A DNA stretch of 64,000 nucleotides from Dyella sedimenti (GCF_022760995.1 NZ_JAKWJO010000003.1:248001-312000), one strand, 5' to 3'. Positions 27,156-38,601 are shown, numbered from the stretch's first letter. Notes: generated from the sequence alone by a model not told the origin. Made by a program: numbers and translations.

Positions 27156-27916
27156 CCGCTGAAGACGTCCTTGTTGGCGCGCAGCGCGGCAAATCGCGCG
27201 ATGCGGTCGCCGTCGATGCCCTGGCGGCGGCTCCATGCGATTACGCCCTCGCTATCCGTGCGAAGGAAGGGATTGGTGGCCCGTTCGGTGGACAGGCTGA
27301 CCGGCAGGCTGGGCTGGTCGCGCGCACGCAACGACATCACTTCCCGTTCGCGGGCGGCCAGCGCCGCGTTGTCCGGTTCGACGGTCCGCGCAAAACGACC
27401 GTTGGCGGCGGTGTATTCATGGGCGCAGCACACCAGGGTATGGCCGGGCAGGGCCGAGAGCCGGTCCAGCGAGGCCAGCATCTGCCCAGGAGTGCCTTCG
27501 AACAGGCGGCCGCAGCCCATGCTGAACAAGGTATCCCCGCACAGCAGCACGCCTTCGCCCGCATAGGCGATGTGCGTCGTGGTGTGGCCGGGCACGGCGA
27601 TCACCTCGAAGCGGCATCGTGGCTGCTCCAGCGCCACCCGGTCGCCATCGCCGACGCGGTGCGTGGCCGTGGCGATGCGTTCGTCGCGTGGCGCATAGAC
27701 CGGTACGGCATGGCGGGCGAGCAAGGCATCCACGCCGCCGATATGGTCATGGTGATGGTGCGTGAGCAGGATGGCGCGAAGCTGCAGCCTGCGATCCTTC
27801 AGTGCGGCCTCCACCGGCGCCGCCTCGCCGGGATCGACGACGACGGCTTGGCCCGCGTCGTCGTGCAGCAGCCAGATGTAGTTGTCGGCAAGCGCCGGTA
27901 ACGGTACGACGTGCAA
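27152..27916 (-). CDS. gloB: Hydroxyacylglutathione hydrolase (glyoxalase II)
   Basis: Glyoxalase II hydrolyses S-D-lactoylglutathione to D-lactate and glutathione, the second step of methylglyoxal removal. The product has the metallo-beta-lactamase metal motif THHHHDH at 52-58, later metal ligands in PGHTTTHIAY and GDTLF, and CAHEYT. I place the start at a TTG (27916), giving MHVVPLPALADNYIWLL like known GloB proteins. GGAGG lies eight bases upstream, whereas the GTG at 27925 touches that ribosome site. Total 254 residues. Its stop overlaps the mltD start. Opposite in direction to the methyltransferase-rnhA-dnaQ group, as in E. coli. Confidence 0.95.
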   Translation of the reverse strand: MHVVPLPALADNYIWLLHDDAGQAVVVDPGEAAPVEAALKDRRLQLRAILLTHHHHDHIGGVDALLARHAVPVYAPRDERIATATHRVGDGDRVALEQPRCRFEVIAVPGHTTTHIAYAGEGVLLCGDTLFSMGCGRLFEGTPGQMLASLDRLSALPGHTLVCCAHEYTAANGRFARTVEPDNAALAAREREVMSLRARDQPSLPVSLSTERATNPFLRTDSEGVIAWSRRQGIDGDRIARFAALRANKDVFSG

Positions 27917-28139
27917 GGAGAGCACCTCCGTGGTTTCGTATCGACTGGCGCAGGCATCCTTGGCTTGCGCGAAGTGCCGGACTATAAAGCGGCTTGCCAG
28001 CTCGCTCGTTAGTGAGACGTTAATCGCCGGATGTGCTGTTCAGGCTTGCGGGCGCGTTCGTGCTCCGGCCGCAAACCAGGGCACGTTATGACCGGGCTGC
28101 CGCTACACTCTCCCTATTGCTCCCACCGGCCACCCAGGC

Positions 28140-28829
28140 ATGTCTCAGCGTGACCAAGACATCTACTCCAGCGCACCCTTGCGCGGCCTGCTGGCCGAGG
28201 AGACGGCGGCGCTGACGCCCGGGCTGCAGCGTTGCAGTGGCGCGCATGCGCTATTGATCAGCGCCACCCAGGGAGATGCGCCGCCGGTGCTGCCGCTGCT
28301 GGGCCATTGGACGCGGCTGGACATGCGCCAGGACCGCTATGCCGGCGACCTGCTGGCGAAGGGCGACGAGCCCTTGCCGTTCACGGACGATGCCTTCGAC
28401 CTGGTCCTGCTGCGCCACGCGCTGGAATTGTCGGCCACGCCGCAGGAACTGCTGGGCGAGGCGTCGCGCGTGCTGTCTCCGGGCGGCGTGCTTGCGCTGA
28501 CGGGCCTGCATCCTTTCAGCGCCTGGGTGCCCTGGATGATCTGGCGCACGCACGGGCATGCACCCATGATGCGTTCGCCGATCCTGCTCGAGCGCTGGGT
28601 GCGCCGGATCGAACTGGATATCGAGCAGGTGGCGCGCGTGGGCCGGCCATGGCCCAGCGGCAGCGTGGAACTGGATGGGGGGACGCATGCCTTCGGCGGC
28701 GGCTACCTGATGATCGCGCGCAAGCGTCGCCGTGTCGCCACGCCGATCCGCCTCAAGCCCAAGGCCGTGGCGGCTACCGTCAATGTCGGTCTGGCGCCGG
28801 GGGCTCGGCGCAATGCGGCGTCCTCGTGA
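28140..28829 (+). CDS. Class I SAM-dependent methyltransferase (YafS-like)
   Basis: This 229-residue protein is a Methyltransf_11-type enzyme with a weak motif I region. The visible parts are a DEPLPFTDDAFDLVLLRHALELS block (motifs II-III), LLGEASRVLSPGGVLALTGLHPFS (post-III) and a basic C-terminus. The usual glycine-rich SAM loop is degenerate (ALLISATQGDAPPV), so binding may be altered. Its place between gloB (divergent) and rnhA-dnaQ matches E. coli yafS exactly. The substrate is unknown. The gap to rnhA is 26 bases, so all three rightward genes are probably one operon. Confidence 0.85.
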   Translation: MSQRDQDIYSSAPLRGLLAEETAALTPGLQRCSGAHALLISATQGDAPPVLPLLGHWTRLDMRQDRYAGDLLAKGDEPLPFTDDAFDLVLLRHALELSATPQELLGEASRVLSPGGVLALTGLHPFSAWVPWMIWRTHGHAPMMRSPILLERWVRRIELDIEQVARVGRPWPSGSVELDGGTHAFGGGYLMIARKRRRVATPIRLKPKAVAATVNVGLAPGARRNAASS

Positions 28830-28855
28830 CCGTACGTAAATCTTGATGGGTGACA

Positions 28856-29299
28856 ATGACTGAAGTGGAAGCTTTTACCGATGGTGCCTGCCTGGGCAAT
28901 CCCGGGCCGGGCGGATGGGCCGCGCTGCTGCGCGCCAAGGGCACCGAACGCATGCTGGCGGGGGGCGAGGCGGCCACCACCAACAACCGCATGGAACTGA
29001 TGGCCGCCATCGCCGCGCTGGAGGCGCTCAAGCGTCCCTGCAAGGTCGCCTTGACCACCGATTCGCGCTACGTCATGCAGGGCATCGAGGAATGGGTGCC
29101 CAAGTGGCGCGCCAATGGCTGGCGTACCGCCGACAAGAAGCCGGTGAAGAATCAGGATTTGTGGCAACGCCTGTCCGCGGCCGTCGAGTCGCACCAGGTG
29201 CGCTGGCATTGGGTGCGTGGCCACAATGGCCACGTGGAGAACGAGCGCGTCGACGTGGCGGCGCGCGAGCAGGCCGAGCAATTCAGGAGCAGGGCATGA
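28856..29299 (+). CDS. rnhA: Ribonuclease HI
   Basis: RNase HI cuts the RNA strand of RNA-DNA hybrids, removing R-loops and primers. The 147-residue product carries the acidic metal site Asp9 ([16 protein letters not shown]), Glu47 ([10 protein letters not shown]) and Asp69 ([11 protein letters not shown]), and the basic handle ([20 protein letters not shown]). The start at 28856 (MTEVEAF) matches family starts; a GTG two codons earlier is possible. Its stop overlaps the dnaQ start as ATGA. In E. coli rnhA and dnaQ are divergent; here they are co-directional and coupled, as in many other proteobacteria. Confidence 0.97.
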   Translation: MTEVEAFTDGACLGNPGPGGWAALLRAKGTERMLAGGEAATTNNRMELMAAIAALEALKRPCKVALTTDSRYVMQGIEEWVPKWRANGWRTADKKPVKNQDLWQRLSAAVESHQVRWHWVRGHNGHVENERVDVAAREQAEQFRSRA

Positions 29300-30018
29300 G
29301 GCAGATCGTGCTGGATACCGAGACCACCGGTCTCGAAGTGCGCCAGGGCCATCGCTTGATCGAAATCGCCTGCGTGGAGATGGTCGAGCGCCGCCCCACC
29401 GGGCGCCACTACCAGACCTACCTCAACCCGGACCGCGCGATCGACGAAGGCGCACGCCAGGTGACCGGCATCGAGGACGAGTTCCTGCTCGACAAGCCGC
29501 GCTTCGCCGACATCGTGGACGAGTTCCTGGCCTTCATCGACGGCGCCGAACTGATCATCCACAACGCTGCCTTCGACGTCGGCTTCCTCAATGCGGAACT
29601 GGAACGCCTGGGCGAATCGTATGGCCGCATCGGGGACCGCTGCACGGTGCTCGACACGCTGGCCATGGCGCGCGAACGCTATCCCGGCCAGCGCAACAGC
29701 CTGGACGCGCTATGCAAGCGCCTGGGCGTGGACAACTCGGCGCGCGACCTGCACGGCGGCCTGATCGACGCCCAATTGCTGGCCGAGGTGTATTTGGCCA
29801 TGACCTCCGGCCAGGTCGTGCTCGACCTGGGTTTCGAAGGCGCCCAGGAACAAGGCGCGGCGGTGACGCTGGCGCCATTGGTGCTGGATCGTCGCCCGCG
29901 CGTGCTGCGCGCCAGCGAAGAGGAATTGGCGGCCCACGAACGTCGTCTCGATGCGCTGGACAAGAGCGCAGACGGCACCAGCGTGTGGCGCCTCGCGGAG
30001 TCGCCAGCCGTGCATTGA
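29296..30018 (+). CDS. dnaQ: DNA polymerase III epsilon subunit (proofreading exonuclease)
   Basis: DnaQ is the 3'-5' proofreading exonuclease of the replicative polymerase. The 240-residue product has Exo I (VLDTETTG with Asp7 and Glu9), Exo II ([14 protein letters not shown]) and Exo III with His and Asp ([17 protein letters not shown]). The C-terminal part (about 180-240), which in E. coli holds the polymerase-alpha contact, is present. The ATG is embedded in the rnhA stop (ATGA), implying translational coupling. The following gene is convergent. Confidence 0.96.
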   Translation: MRQIVLDTETTGLEVRQGHRLIEIACVEMVERRPTGRHYQTYLNPDRAIDEGARQVTGIEDEFLLDKPRFADIVDEFLAFIDGAELIIHNAAFDVGFLNAELERLGESYGRIGDRCTVLDTLAMARERYPGQRNSLDALCKRLGVDNSARDLHGGLIDAQLLAEVYLAMTSGQVVLDLGFEGAQEQGAAVTLAPLVLDRRPRVLRASEEELAAHERRLDALDKSADGTSVWRLAESPAVH

Positions 30019-30033
30019 ACGCTTTTCGCCGGC

Positions 30034-30735
30034 TCAATTGACGCGGGCGAGGATGGCCGTGACGTTGTCGGTGCCGCCGCCGTCGAGGGCGGCGAGCAGC
30101 AGATGCTCCACGCATTCCTGCGCGGACAGGTCCCGGCGCGACACGATGCCGGCGATGCCGGTATCGTCCACTTCTTCGGTAAGGCCGTCGCTGCACAGCA
30201 GGAAGCACATGCCCGGCTCCAGCTTGCCGCGCGCCATGCCGATATGGAGTTGTTCGGCCGCCGTGATGCCCAGCGCCTGCGTAATCACGTTGCGCTGCGG
30301 ATGACGTGCCGCCTGGGCGGCATCGAGGGTGCCGGCCGCCACCAGTTCCTGCACCAGCGAATGGTCGTGGCTGACCTGCCGCAAGGCCTTCTGCCACAGA
30401 TAGACGCGGCTGTCGCCGACCCATACCACTTCATAGCTGTCCGCATGCAGGCGCAGCGCGGCGATGGTCGTGCCCATCGGGTGCGGGTCGCGAAACCCGC
30501 GGCTGTGCTGGATCAGGCGCTCGTCGGCGGCGCGTACCGCCTCCACCAGGCTATGGCCGCGCCGCACGAGATCGGCCACCGCGTCGCGCACCAGGGCCGA
30601 CGCCACTTCACCATGCTGGTGCCCGCCCATGCCGTCCGCCACCAAGAACAGGCCGAGCGAGGCATCGGCGTAATAGGTGTCTTCGTTGCGCGTGCGGCGA
30701 AGGCCGACGTGCGTTCCGTGTCCGAACTCGATCAT
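30034..30735 (-). CDS. PP2C-type Ser/Thr protein phosphatase
   Basis: A 233-residue single-domain PP2C phosphatase of the Stp1/PrpC type. Metal-binding motifs are visible: RNEDTYYAD near the start, VADGMGGHQHGEVAS (Asp34, Gly35), VGDSRVYLW, SHDHSLVQELVAAG, FLLCSDGLTEEV and GGTDNVTAIL. It has no signal peptide. The ATG at 30735 gives MIEFGHGTHVGLRRTRNED; the longer reading to 30834 is unlikely. Phosphatases of this kind often pair with PknB-like kinases or type VI secretion, but neither lies in this window. Convergent with dnaQ. Confidence 0.92.
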   Translation of the reverse strand: MIEFGHGTHVGLRRTRNEDTYYADASLGLFLVADGMGGHQHGEVASALVRDAVADLVRRGHSLVEAVRAADERLIQHSRGFRDPHPMGTTIAALRLHADSYEVVWVGDSRVYLWQKALRQVSHDHSLVQELVAAGTLDAAQAARHPQRNVITQALGITAAEQLHIGMARGKLEPGMCFLLCSDGLTEEVDDTGIAGIVSRRDLSAQECVEHLLLAALDGGGTDNVTAILARVN

Positions 30736-30829
30736 GGGATGCCTGGTGTGGCGGCGCGGTGCGAGCATGACGGAAGTGGGGTGAATGCGCAAAGAAATCG
30801 GTGAGGGAAGTGGCGCTGTTCTTTTGCTT

Positions 30830-31031
30830 GTCATCCCGGCGAAGGCGGGGATCCAGCGGGGGCTTGCCGAGCTCTATCTGCAAGGTAGAGAGCGGAAGAG
30901 CTTGGGGAGCGGCGAGCCATGCGAAGTGGGATTGTCGGGTCCATCCATGGACCCGACCCCTCCGCGCTGGCGCGCTGCGGGGCCAGCCTGCGGCTGTCCA
31001 AATTCGCTCCAGGCGAATTTGTCGAACCCGG

Positions 31032-31040
<9 letters not shown>
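30830..31040. repeat. Hairpin-rich intergenic repeat tract
   Basis: This stretch has no gene. It begins with a copy of the GTCATCCCGGCGAAGGCGGG-type sequence that, from memory, is dispersed in many xanthomonad genomes. It then holds a chain of short inverted repeats: GCTCTATCT/AGGTAGAGAGC near 30870-30892, GTCGGGTCCAT near-palindrome near 30936-30960, AATTCGC/GCGAATT near 31001-31020, and CGAACCC/GGGTTCG at 31024-31040. Such chains are typical of non-coding mobile repeats. Confidence 0.55.
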
Positions 31041-31189
<149 letters not shown>

Positions 31190-31221
31190 GAAACGGTGCG
31201 TGTGGTCCACGCGAGCCGGCG

Positions 31222-31250
31222 ATTTTACGTGGTGGCGGGGGCGCTGGCAA
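31222..31250 (-). promoter_or_regulatory. Promoter of tRNA-Ser(CGA)
   Basis: On the minus strand TTGCCA (31250-31245) and TAAAAT (31227-31222) are 17 bp apart; both differ from consensus by one base. It lies in the gap after the signal peptidase stop codon. Confidence 0.65.
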
Positions 31251-31263
31251 TGGGTGGGCGAAG

Positions 31264-31938
31264 CTATGGCAGGGGCGTGCCCCAGCGCCCGCGGCGCGGC
31301 AGGTAGTGGTCGCCGGGATCGAGCGAGACCGCCACGCGGGTGGCGCGCCCAGTGATCTCGCTGCGCGGGAAGAAGCCGAAGTAGCGGGAGTCGGCGCTGT
31401 TGTCGCGGTCGTCGCCCAGCAGCAGGTACTTGCCGGCGGGCACGGTGACCGGGCCGAAGTCGTGGCCGTGGCCCTGGGCGGCGATCGACCAGCGCACCGG
31501 ATGGCGCAGCGGGCCCAGGGTTTCGATGGCGTAGCGGGCGGGGTCCTCGCGGTCGTCGCGGATGCCATGCACGGCGATGGGCCGGTAGGCGGCGGACTGG
31601 CCGTTGACATAGAGGCGGTTCGCCACCAGGGCCACCTGGTCGCCTGGCAGGCCGATCACTCGCTTGACCAGCCGTTCGCCGGCGGCGGACGAGTCGAGCA
31701 CCACGATGTCGCCGCGTTGTGGATCGGCGCGGTGCAGCAGGATGAGATGGGTGAGCGGCAGGCGCAGGTCGTAGGCGGCCTTGTCCACCACGATGCGGTC
31801 GCCGATCTGGATGGTCGGCTGCATCGAGCCGGTCGGCACCACATTCCAGTCGGCGATCGCGCTGCGGAACATCACCATGCACAGCATGAAGGTGATGAAA
31901 CCCTTGTTGCGGGAAATCAGGCCCAGGATGGCGCGCAT
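31264..31938 (-). CDS. Second signal peptidase I, short form
   Basis: Signal peptidase I removes signal peptides at the periplasmic face of the membrane. This 224-residue S26-family protein has one N-terminal membrane helix (about 13-30). The catalytic Ser38 lies in VVPTGSMQPT and the general base Lys92 in ERLVKRVIGLPGD, followed by the box D/E region LLLGDDRDNSADSRYFGF. It is much shorter than the main LepB at 52535 (300 residues), lacking one N-terminal transmembrane segment and the large insertion. The ATG at 31938 follows GAGGGG. No obvious partner substrate lies nearby. It may serve a specialised substrate set; both active-site residues are kept, so it is probably active. Confidence 0.88.
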   Translation of the reverse strand: MRAILGLISRNKGFITFMLCMVMFRSAIADWNVVPTGSMQPTIQIGDRIVVDKAAYDLRLPLTHLILLHRADPQRGDIVVLDSSAAGERLVKRVIGLPGDQVALVANRLYVNGQSAAYRPIAVHGIRDDREDPARYAIETLGPLRHPVRWSIAAQGHGHDFGPVTVPAGKYLLLGDDRDNSADSRYFGFFPRSEITGRATRVAVSLDPGDHYLPRRGRWGTPLP

Positions 31939-32022
31939 GGCAGTCCCCTCGTCGGCCGGCGAACCCGGCCATTCCCGGAAAGAGACTCGGCCGTGGATGC
32001 AAAGTTTCCCGGACTGGCTCGT

Positions 32023-32097
32023 CTGTGGGAGTGCACCCTGTGCGCGACTGGCTGTCAACAAGGCAACAGCAGTCGCGCACAGGGTGCGCTCCCACAG
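32023..32097. repeat. REP-like palindrome, copy A
   Basis: Two 28-base arms (32023-32050 and 32070-32097) match as an inverted repeat with one mismatch, around a 19-base spacer. The arm core GAGYGCACCCTGTGCGCGAC is the same as in copy B at 36078-36149. Confidence 0.85.
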
Positions 32098-32102
32098 AGA
32101 GG

Positions 32103-32138
32103 AAAAATGAAGGGGGCGGTGTCGCCACCGCCCCCTTC
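32103..32138 (-). terminator. Terminator of ppsA
   Basis: A perfect 13-bp stem (32109-32121 with 32126-32138) with a 4-base loop is followed on the minus strand by ATTTTT. It lies directly after the ppsA stop. Confidence 0.88.
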
Positions 32139-32141
32139 GTC

Positions 32142-34514
<2,373 letters not shown>

Positions 34515-34744
34515 GGGAGTCTCCTCAAGAGCTCGTAGTCGGAAAGGGACTGTGTCCGGGACAATCGAAATCCCGGCTACAAAGAACTGGTATTGTCCGC
34601 TGCCGTTGGTGAGGAGCACAAGAAGACCATTCCCGCCAAAACCCACGCCAACTGCATACCAGTCAGCCGATATCCAGACAAGGACAGGCTTTTCACGTTG
34701 CGCTAAGGTGTCCACCTGGAACAGCCAGGAACTATGGATTACCC

Positions 34745-35560
34745 ATGCAGCGAACCGTTTTCTTCATCTCCGATTCCACTGGTATTACCGCCGAGACGAT
34801 CGGCAACAGCATTCTTGCCCAGTTCGAGGGCGTGCAGTTCGAAAAGCATCGGCTGCCCTTCATCGACGACGCCCACAAGGCGGAGGCGGCGGCCTTGCGC
34901 ATCAAGACCCGCTATGCCCAGACCGGGCAGCGTCCCATCGTGGTCAACACCATGGCCTCGCGCGACCTGTGCGAGATCGTGGCAGAGAGCGGCGCGCTGA
35001 TGCTGGACGTGTTCGCGCCCTTCATCGGGCCGCTGGAGGACGAACTGGGGGCCAAGCGCTCCGGCATGGTGAACCGCTCGCATGGCCTGGTCGACTTCGA
35101 CAAGTACGAGGCGCGCATCAACGCCACCAACTATGCGCTGTCGCACGACGACGGCATCGACGTGGACTATGGCCAGGCCGACCTGATCCTGGTGGGGGTG
35201 TCGCGCTCGGGCAAGACGCCGACCTGCCTGTACATGGCCTTGCATTACGGAGTCAGCGCCGCCAACTATCCGTTGACCGACGACGACCTGGACAAGCTGG
35301 AACTGCCCGCGCGCCTGCGCCCCTACAAGGAGCGCCTGTTCGGCCTCACCATCGACCCCCAGCGGCTGGCGCAGATCCGCGAACAGCGGCGCGCCGGCAG
35401 CCGTTATGCGACCCTCGAGCAGTGCCGCTGGGAACTGGCCCAGGCCGAGAAGCTGATGCGGCGCGAGGGTATACCCTGCCTCAACACCACGCACGTCTCC
35501 ATCGAGGAGATCGCGAGCAAGATCTTCGACCGCTTCGGTATCGAGCGGACCATGTTCTAG
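34745..35560 (+). CDS. ppsR: PpsA regulatory protein (bifunctional kinase/pyrophosphorylase)
   Basis: PpsR inactivates PEP synthase by ADP-dependent phosphorylation of a threonine next to the catalytic histidine and reactivates it by phosphate-dependent removal. The 271-residue product starts [20 protein letters not shown] and has the P-loop GVSRSGKT at 151-158, followed by the [11 protein letters not shown] and [16 protein letters not shown] blocks of the DUF299 family. It faces away from ppsA. In PpsA the target TCH motif is present (GGRTCHAA), so the pair is complete. Confidence 0.96.
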   Translation: MQRTVFFISDSTGITAETIGNSILAQFEGVQFEKHRLPFIDDAHKAEAAALRIKTRYAQTGQRPIVVNTMASRDLCEIVAESGALMLDVFAPFIGPLEDELGAKRSGMVNRSHGLVDFDKYEARINATNYALSHDDGIDVDYGQADLILVGVSRSGKTPTCLYMALHYGVSAANYPLTDDDLDKLELPARLRPYKERLFGLTIDPQRLAQIREQRRAGSRYATLEQCRWELAQAEKLMRREGIPCLNTTHVSIEEIASKIFDRFGIERTMF

Positions 35561-35584
35561 GACTTTCAGGAGTATCCATCGCCC

Positions 35585-36082
35585 ATGAGTGCCGTATTGG
35601 ACAGCCGCAACGCGCTACTGCCGGGACGCTTCGGCTTTCTGATGGGGCTGTATGCGGAGAATTACCACCGGCTGGTGCGGCTGTTCGCGCCGCAGGAACT
35701 GCCGCCTGGGTTCTATGTGTCCAGCGTGGACGATGGATTGGATGTGCGCCTGCAGGTGCAGGAACGCCATCCCTATACCCTGGAGCTGGAACTCACCTAC
35801 AGCTTCGTCGATGCGCACACGGGCCAGCCATCGCCCTCGGCGCAATTGCGCATGTATACCGACGCGCACGTGGCGGAGGCGCTGCATTGCCATCCGGGCC
35901 GGCACCTGTGGCAGGTGCTCGGTCCGTTCCCGCCGGCGCACACGGTGTTGCAGCACCGGCTGCGCATGAACGGGTTCCTCTCGCGCTGGCTGGAATACCT
36001 GGCGGAGCAGGGGCATTCGAAGGGAACGCTGGAGCGGCTGGAGGATCACCATTCGCCGGACGAGCCCGGCTTCCTGTTGTAG
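35585..36082 (+). CDS. DUF1249 family protein
   Basis: This 165-residue cytoplasmic protein matches the DUF1249 (YqiB-like) pattern: LMGLYAENYHRLVRLF, then LEVQERHPYTLELELTYSF-like strands, QLRMYTDAHVAEALHC, and LQHRLRMNGFLSRWLEYLAEQGHS. No enzymatic role is known to me. It follows ppsR by 24 bases and may share its transcript. Its stop codon TAG lies inside the left arm of an REP-like palindrome (36078-36149), so the repeat may serve as its 3' end. Confidence 0.88.
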   Translation: MSAVLDSRNALLPGRFGFLMGLYAENYHRLVRLFAPQELPPGFYVSSVDDGLDVRLQVQERHPYTLELELTYSFVDAHTGQPSPSAQLRMYTDAHVAEALHCHPGRHLWQVLGPFPPAHTVLQHRLRMNGFLSRWLEYLAEQGHSKGTLERLEDHHSPDEPGFLL

Positions 36083-36149
36083 GAGCGCACCCTGTGCGCG
36101 ACGGCGTCATCGCTTCGTAGGCTTTTCGCGCACAGGGTGCGCTCCTACA
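36078..36149. repeat. REP-like palindrome, copy B
   Basis: Two perfect 24-base arms (36078-36101 and 36126-36149) surround a 24-base spacer. The arms share the core GCGCACCCTGTGCGCGA with copy A. The left arm contains the stop codon of the DUF1249 gene. Confidence 0.88.
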
Positions 36150-36176
36150 GGGAAAGGCGGGGGCTTTCTCCAGGCA

Positions 36177-36200
36177 ACAAAAAACCCGCCAACGGCGGGC
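36177..36200 (-). terminator. Terminator of the tRNA-Ala-Glu-Asp cluster
   Basis: CCCGCC/GGCGGG (36185-36190 with 36194-36199) with a 3-base loop is followed on the minus strand by TTTTTTG. It ends the three-tRNA transcript. Confidence 0.8.
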
Positions 36201-36210
36201 TCTTCGATGA

Positions 36211-36287
36211 TGGCGGAGCGGACGGGACTCGAACCCGCGACCTCCGGCGTGACAGGCCAGCATTCTAACCGACTGAACTACCGCTCC
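36211..36287 (-). tRNA. tRNA-Asp (anticodon GUC), copy 2
   Basis: A 77-base tRNA with CCA, identical to copy 1 at 23773-23849 but on the opposite strand. It is the last gene of the leftward tRNA cluster. Confidence 0.96.
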
Positions 36288-36329
36288 ACTTTGCATTCCA
36301 GCTACACTGCAAACAACCAAGTACCAACT

Positions 36330-36405
36330 TGGCGTCCCCACGGGGATTCGAACCCCGGTCGCCACCGTGAAAGGGTGATGTCCTAGGCCTCTAGACGATG
36401 GGGAC
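36330..36405 (-). tRNA. tRNA-Glu (anticodon UUC)
   Basis: A 76-base tRNA with CCA. The acceptor stem is GTCCCCA/TGGGGAC, the discriminator is G, and the anticodon TTC sits in CCCTTTCACGG. Confidence 0.95.
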
Positions 36406-36416
36406 GTTGTCTAAGT

Positions 36417-36492
36417 TGGTGGAGCCAGGCGGGATCGAACCGCCGACCTCCTGCATGCCATGCAGGCGCTCTCCCAGCTGAGCTATGGCCCC
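36417..36492 (-). tRNA. tRNA-Ala (anticodon GGC)
   Basis: A 76-base tRNA with CCA. The acceptor stem is GGGGCCA/TGGCTCC and the anticodon loop is ATGGCAT. It is the first gene of the leftward cluster Ala-Glu-Asp. Confidence 0.95.
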
Positions 36493-36511
36493 GTGCCTCT
36501 GGAAGCCCGAA

Positions 36512-36540
36512 AGAATAGATAGGGTTTGCGATTTCGTCAA
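36512..36540 (-). promoter_or_regulatory. Promoter of the tRNA cluster
   Basis: On the minus strand TTGACG (36540-36535) and TATTCT (36517-36512) have a 17-bp spacer. The predicted start is about 10-15 bases before tRNA-Ala(GGC). Confidence 0.7.
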
Positions 36541-36719
36541 GCATCCGATGTGAAAATTTTTCAAGAAATTTTCACGAATGAATCACAACAAGCGGTTACG
36601 CCAAGCCAACGATCACGTGGGCGCGCCGCGTCGGTATGGCCAGCGCATACCTGATGCGTGGGGCTGTGCATCGAGTGTTCGATTGCTAGTCTTGACCGAC
36701 GTCCCCACGGAATTCGTCG

Positions 36720-38489
36720 ATGCACGACCTGCACTTCATCCAGGATCTCGCGACCGTCATGCTGGTCGCGGGCCTGACCACGGTGATCTTCCAGCGGCTG
36801 CGGCAGCCGGTCGTGCTCGGCTACATCATCGCCGGCGTGCTGGTGGGGCCCTATACGTTCCCGGTGGTGTTCATCCAGGACGAGCAGACCATCCGCACGC
36901 TTTCCGAGCTGGGCATGATCCTGCTGCTGTTCGCGCTGGGGCTGGAATTCAGCCTGAAGAAGCTGCGCGAGGTCGGCGGCGCTGCGCTGGTGGCGGCGGT
37001 ATGCGAGATCGTGCTGATGCTGTGGCTCGGCTACGAGATGGGCCGCTTCTTCGGCTGGAGCCCGATGGATGCGCTGTTCCTCGGCGCGATGCTGTCGATG
37101 TCCTCCACCACCATCATCATGAAGGCGCTGGACGACCTGCGCCTCAAGCGCGAGCGCTTCGCCCAGCTGATGTTCGGCATCCTGATCGTGGAGGACGTGT
37201 TGGCCATCGTGCTGATGGCACTGCTCACCGGCATCGCCAGCACGGGCGGCCTGGCGGCCGCCGACGCGGTAGGCGCGATCGGGCGGCTGACCCTGTTCAT
37301 GGCGGTGTCGCTGGTGGTGGGGTTGCTGCTGGTGCCGCGGGTGGTGGACTACATTGCGCGGGTGAGCCGCGACGACGTGCTGCTGGTGGCGGTGCTCGGC
37401 CTTTGCTTCGGCTTCTGCCTGCTGGTCACCGAGATGGGCTACAGCGTCGCGCTGGGCGCCTTCATGATCGGCGCCATCGTGGGCGAATCGCAGAGCGTGG
37501 AGCGCATCGAGCGCATCGTCGGGCCGGTGCGCGACATGTTCAGCGCGATCTTCTTCGTGGCGATCGGCATGCTGATCGATCCGGCCATGCTCAAGCAGTA
37601 TTGGCTGCCGATCCTGGTGGTCACCCTGGTGGTGGTGCTCGGCAAGGTGCTCACCTGCAGCTTCGGCACCTTCGTGGCGGGCAACGACGGGCGCACGGCG
37701 CTGCGCGTGGGCATGGGCCTGGCGCAGATCGGCGAGTTCTCGTTCGTGATCGCCTCGCTGGGCGTATCGTTGAAGGTGACCAGCGGCTTCCTGTATCCGG
37801 TGGCGGTGGCGGTATCGGCCATCACCACGTTCCTCACGCCTTACCTGATCCGCGCGTCGGACCCGCTGGCGAACACCCTGGGCCGCCGCCTGCCGAAGGG
37901 GCTGGGCGGCCTGCTCGGGGCCTATACCGACTGGATGGGCAGCCTGAGCCTGAGCGGGCAGGGTGCGATCGTGGCCAAGATGATCCGGCGCCTGGTCTGG
38001 CACGTGATCATCAACATGATGCTGGTGGTGGCGGCGTTCCTGATCATGTCCTACCTGTATCGCCGGGGCGTGTTCCACTGGGATTTCCTGGCCGACAGCC
38101 CGCAGATCAGGCGCAGCGTGGCCTGGTCGGTCGCGGCGCTGGTATCGCTGCCGATGATCGTGGCGGCCTACCGCAAGGCCACCGCGCTGGGCATGCTGCT
38201 GGCGGAACTGAGTATTCCCGAGCGCATCGGCGGCGCCTACAACATGCGCATCCGCTCGGTGCTGGCGCGTTTCATCCCGCTGGCGGCGATGGGCGTGCTG
38301 GGCCTGCTGGTGGCGGCGCTGGCATCGACCATCCTGCCGCCGCGCGAAGTGGCGGTGGTGCTGGTGCTGGTGCTGCTGCTGCTGGCATGGCTGCTGTGGC
38401 GCGGCCTGGTGCAGGTGCACGCGCGCCTGCAGGCAGCCCTGCGAGACACCCTGGAAAAGCCGGGCCGTTCCGGCGATGGGCATGCCTGA
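36720..38489 (+). CDS. CPA2-family cation:proton antiporter
   Basis: This 589-residue membrane protein is a monovalent cation:proton antiporter-2 (Kef/YbaL-like). About 12-14 membrane helices fill residues 5-390, with family marks GYIIAGVLVGPY, LLFALGLEFSLKKL, LSMSSTTIIMKAL, GILIVEDVLAIV, YSVALGAFMIGAIVGES, AIFFVAIGMLIDP and GLAQIGEFSFVIASLGV. Two extra helical pairs lie near the C-terminus (about 420-560). The RCK/TrkA-N nucleotide-binding domain found at the C-terminus of KefB, KefC and YbaL is absent. Control must therefore differ from glutathione-gated Kef. The ion (K+ or Na+) cannot be told from sequence. Transcribed alone, opposite to the tRNA cluster. Confidence 0.92.
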   Translation: MHDLHFIQDLATVMLVAGLTTVIFQRLRQPVVLGYIIAGVLVGPYTFPVVFIQDEQTIRTLSELGMILLLFALGLEFSLKKLREVGGAALVAAVCEIVLMLWLGYEMGRFFGWSPMDALFLGAMLSMSSTTIIMKALDDLRLKRERFAQLMFGILIVEDVLAIVLMALLTGIASTGGLAAADAVGAIGRLTLFMAVSLVVGLLLVPRVVDYIARVSRDDVLLVAVLGLCFGFCLLVTEMGYSVALGAFMIGAIVGESQSVERIERIVGPVRDMFSAIFFVAIGMLIDPAMLKQYWLPILVVTLVVVLGKVLTCSFGTFVAGNDGRTALRVGMGLAQIGEFSFVIASLGVSLKVTSGFLYPVAVAVSAITTFLTPYLIRASDPLANTLGRRLPKGLGGLLGAYTDWMGSLSLSGQGAIVAKMIRRLVWHVIINMMLVVAAFLIMSYLYRRGVFHWDFLADSPQIRRSVAWSVAALVSLPMIVAAYRKATALGMLLAELSIPERIGGAYNMRIRSVLARFIPLAAMGVLGLLVAALASTILPPREVAVVLVLVLLLLAWLLWRGLVQVHARLQAALRDTLEKPGRSGDGHA

Positions 38490-38601
38490 GAGCCCGGCTG
38501 AAAGATGGCCTCGCCGGGATGTGCAGAAATCGTAAAAAACCGCGTCACAGAGCCAACTCGTGAACTTTTAATCACGACTGACGGTCCCAGGCCCCACATC
38601 G

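Noticed and set aside
36561..38483. 640-codon ORF antisense to the antiporter gene
   Set aside because: His/Gln repeats arise from reverse reading of membrane-helix codons; not a protein gene.
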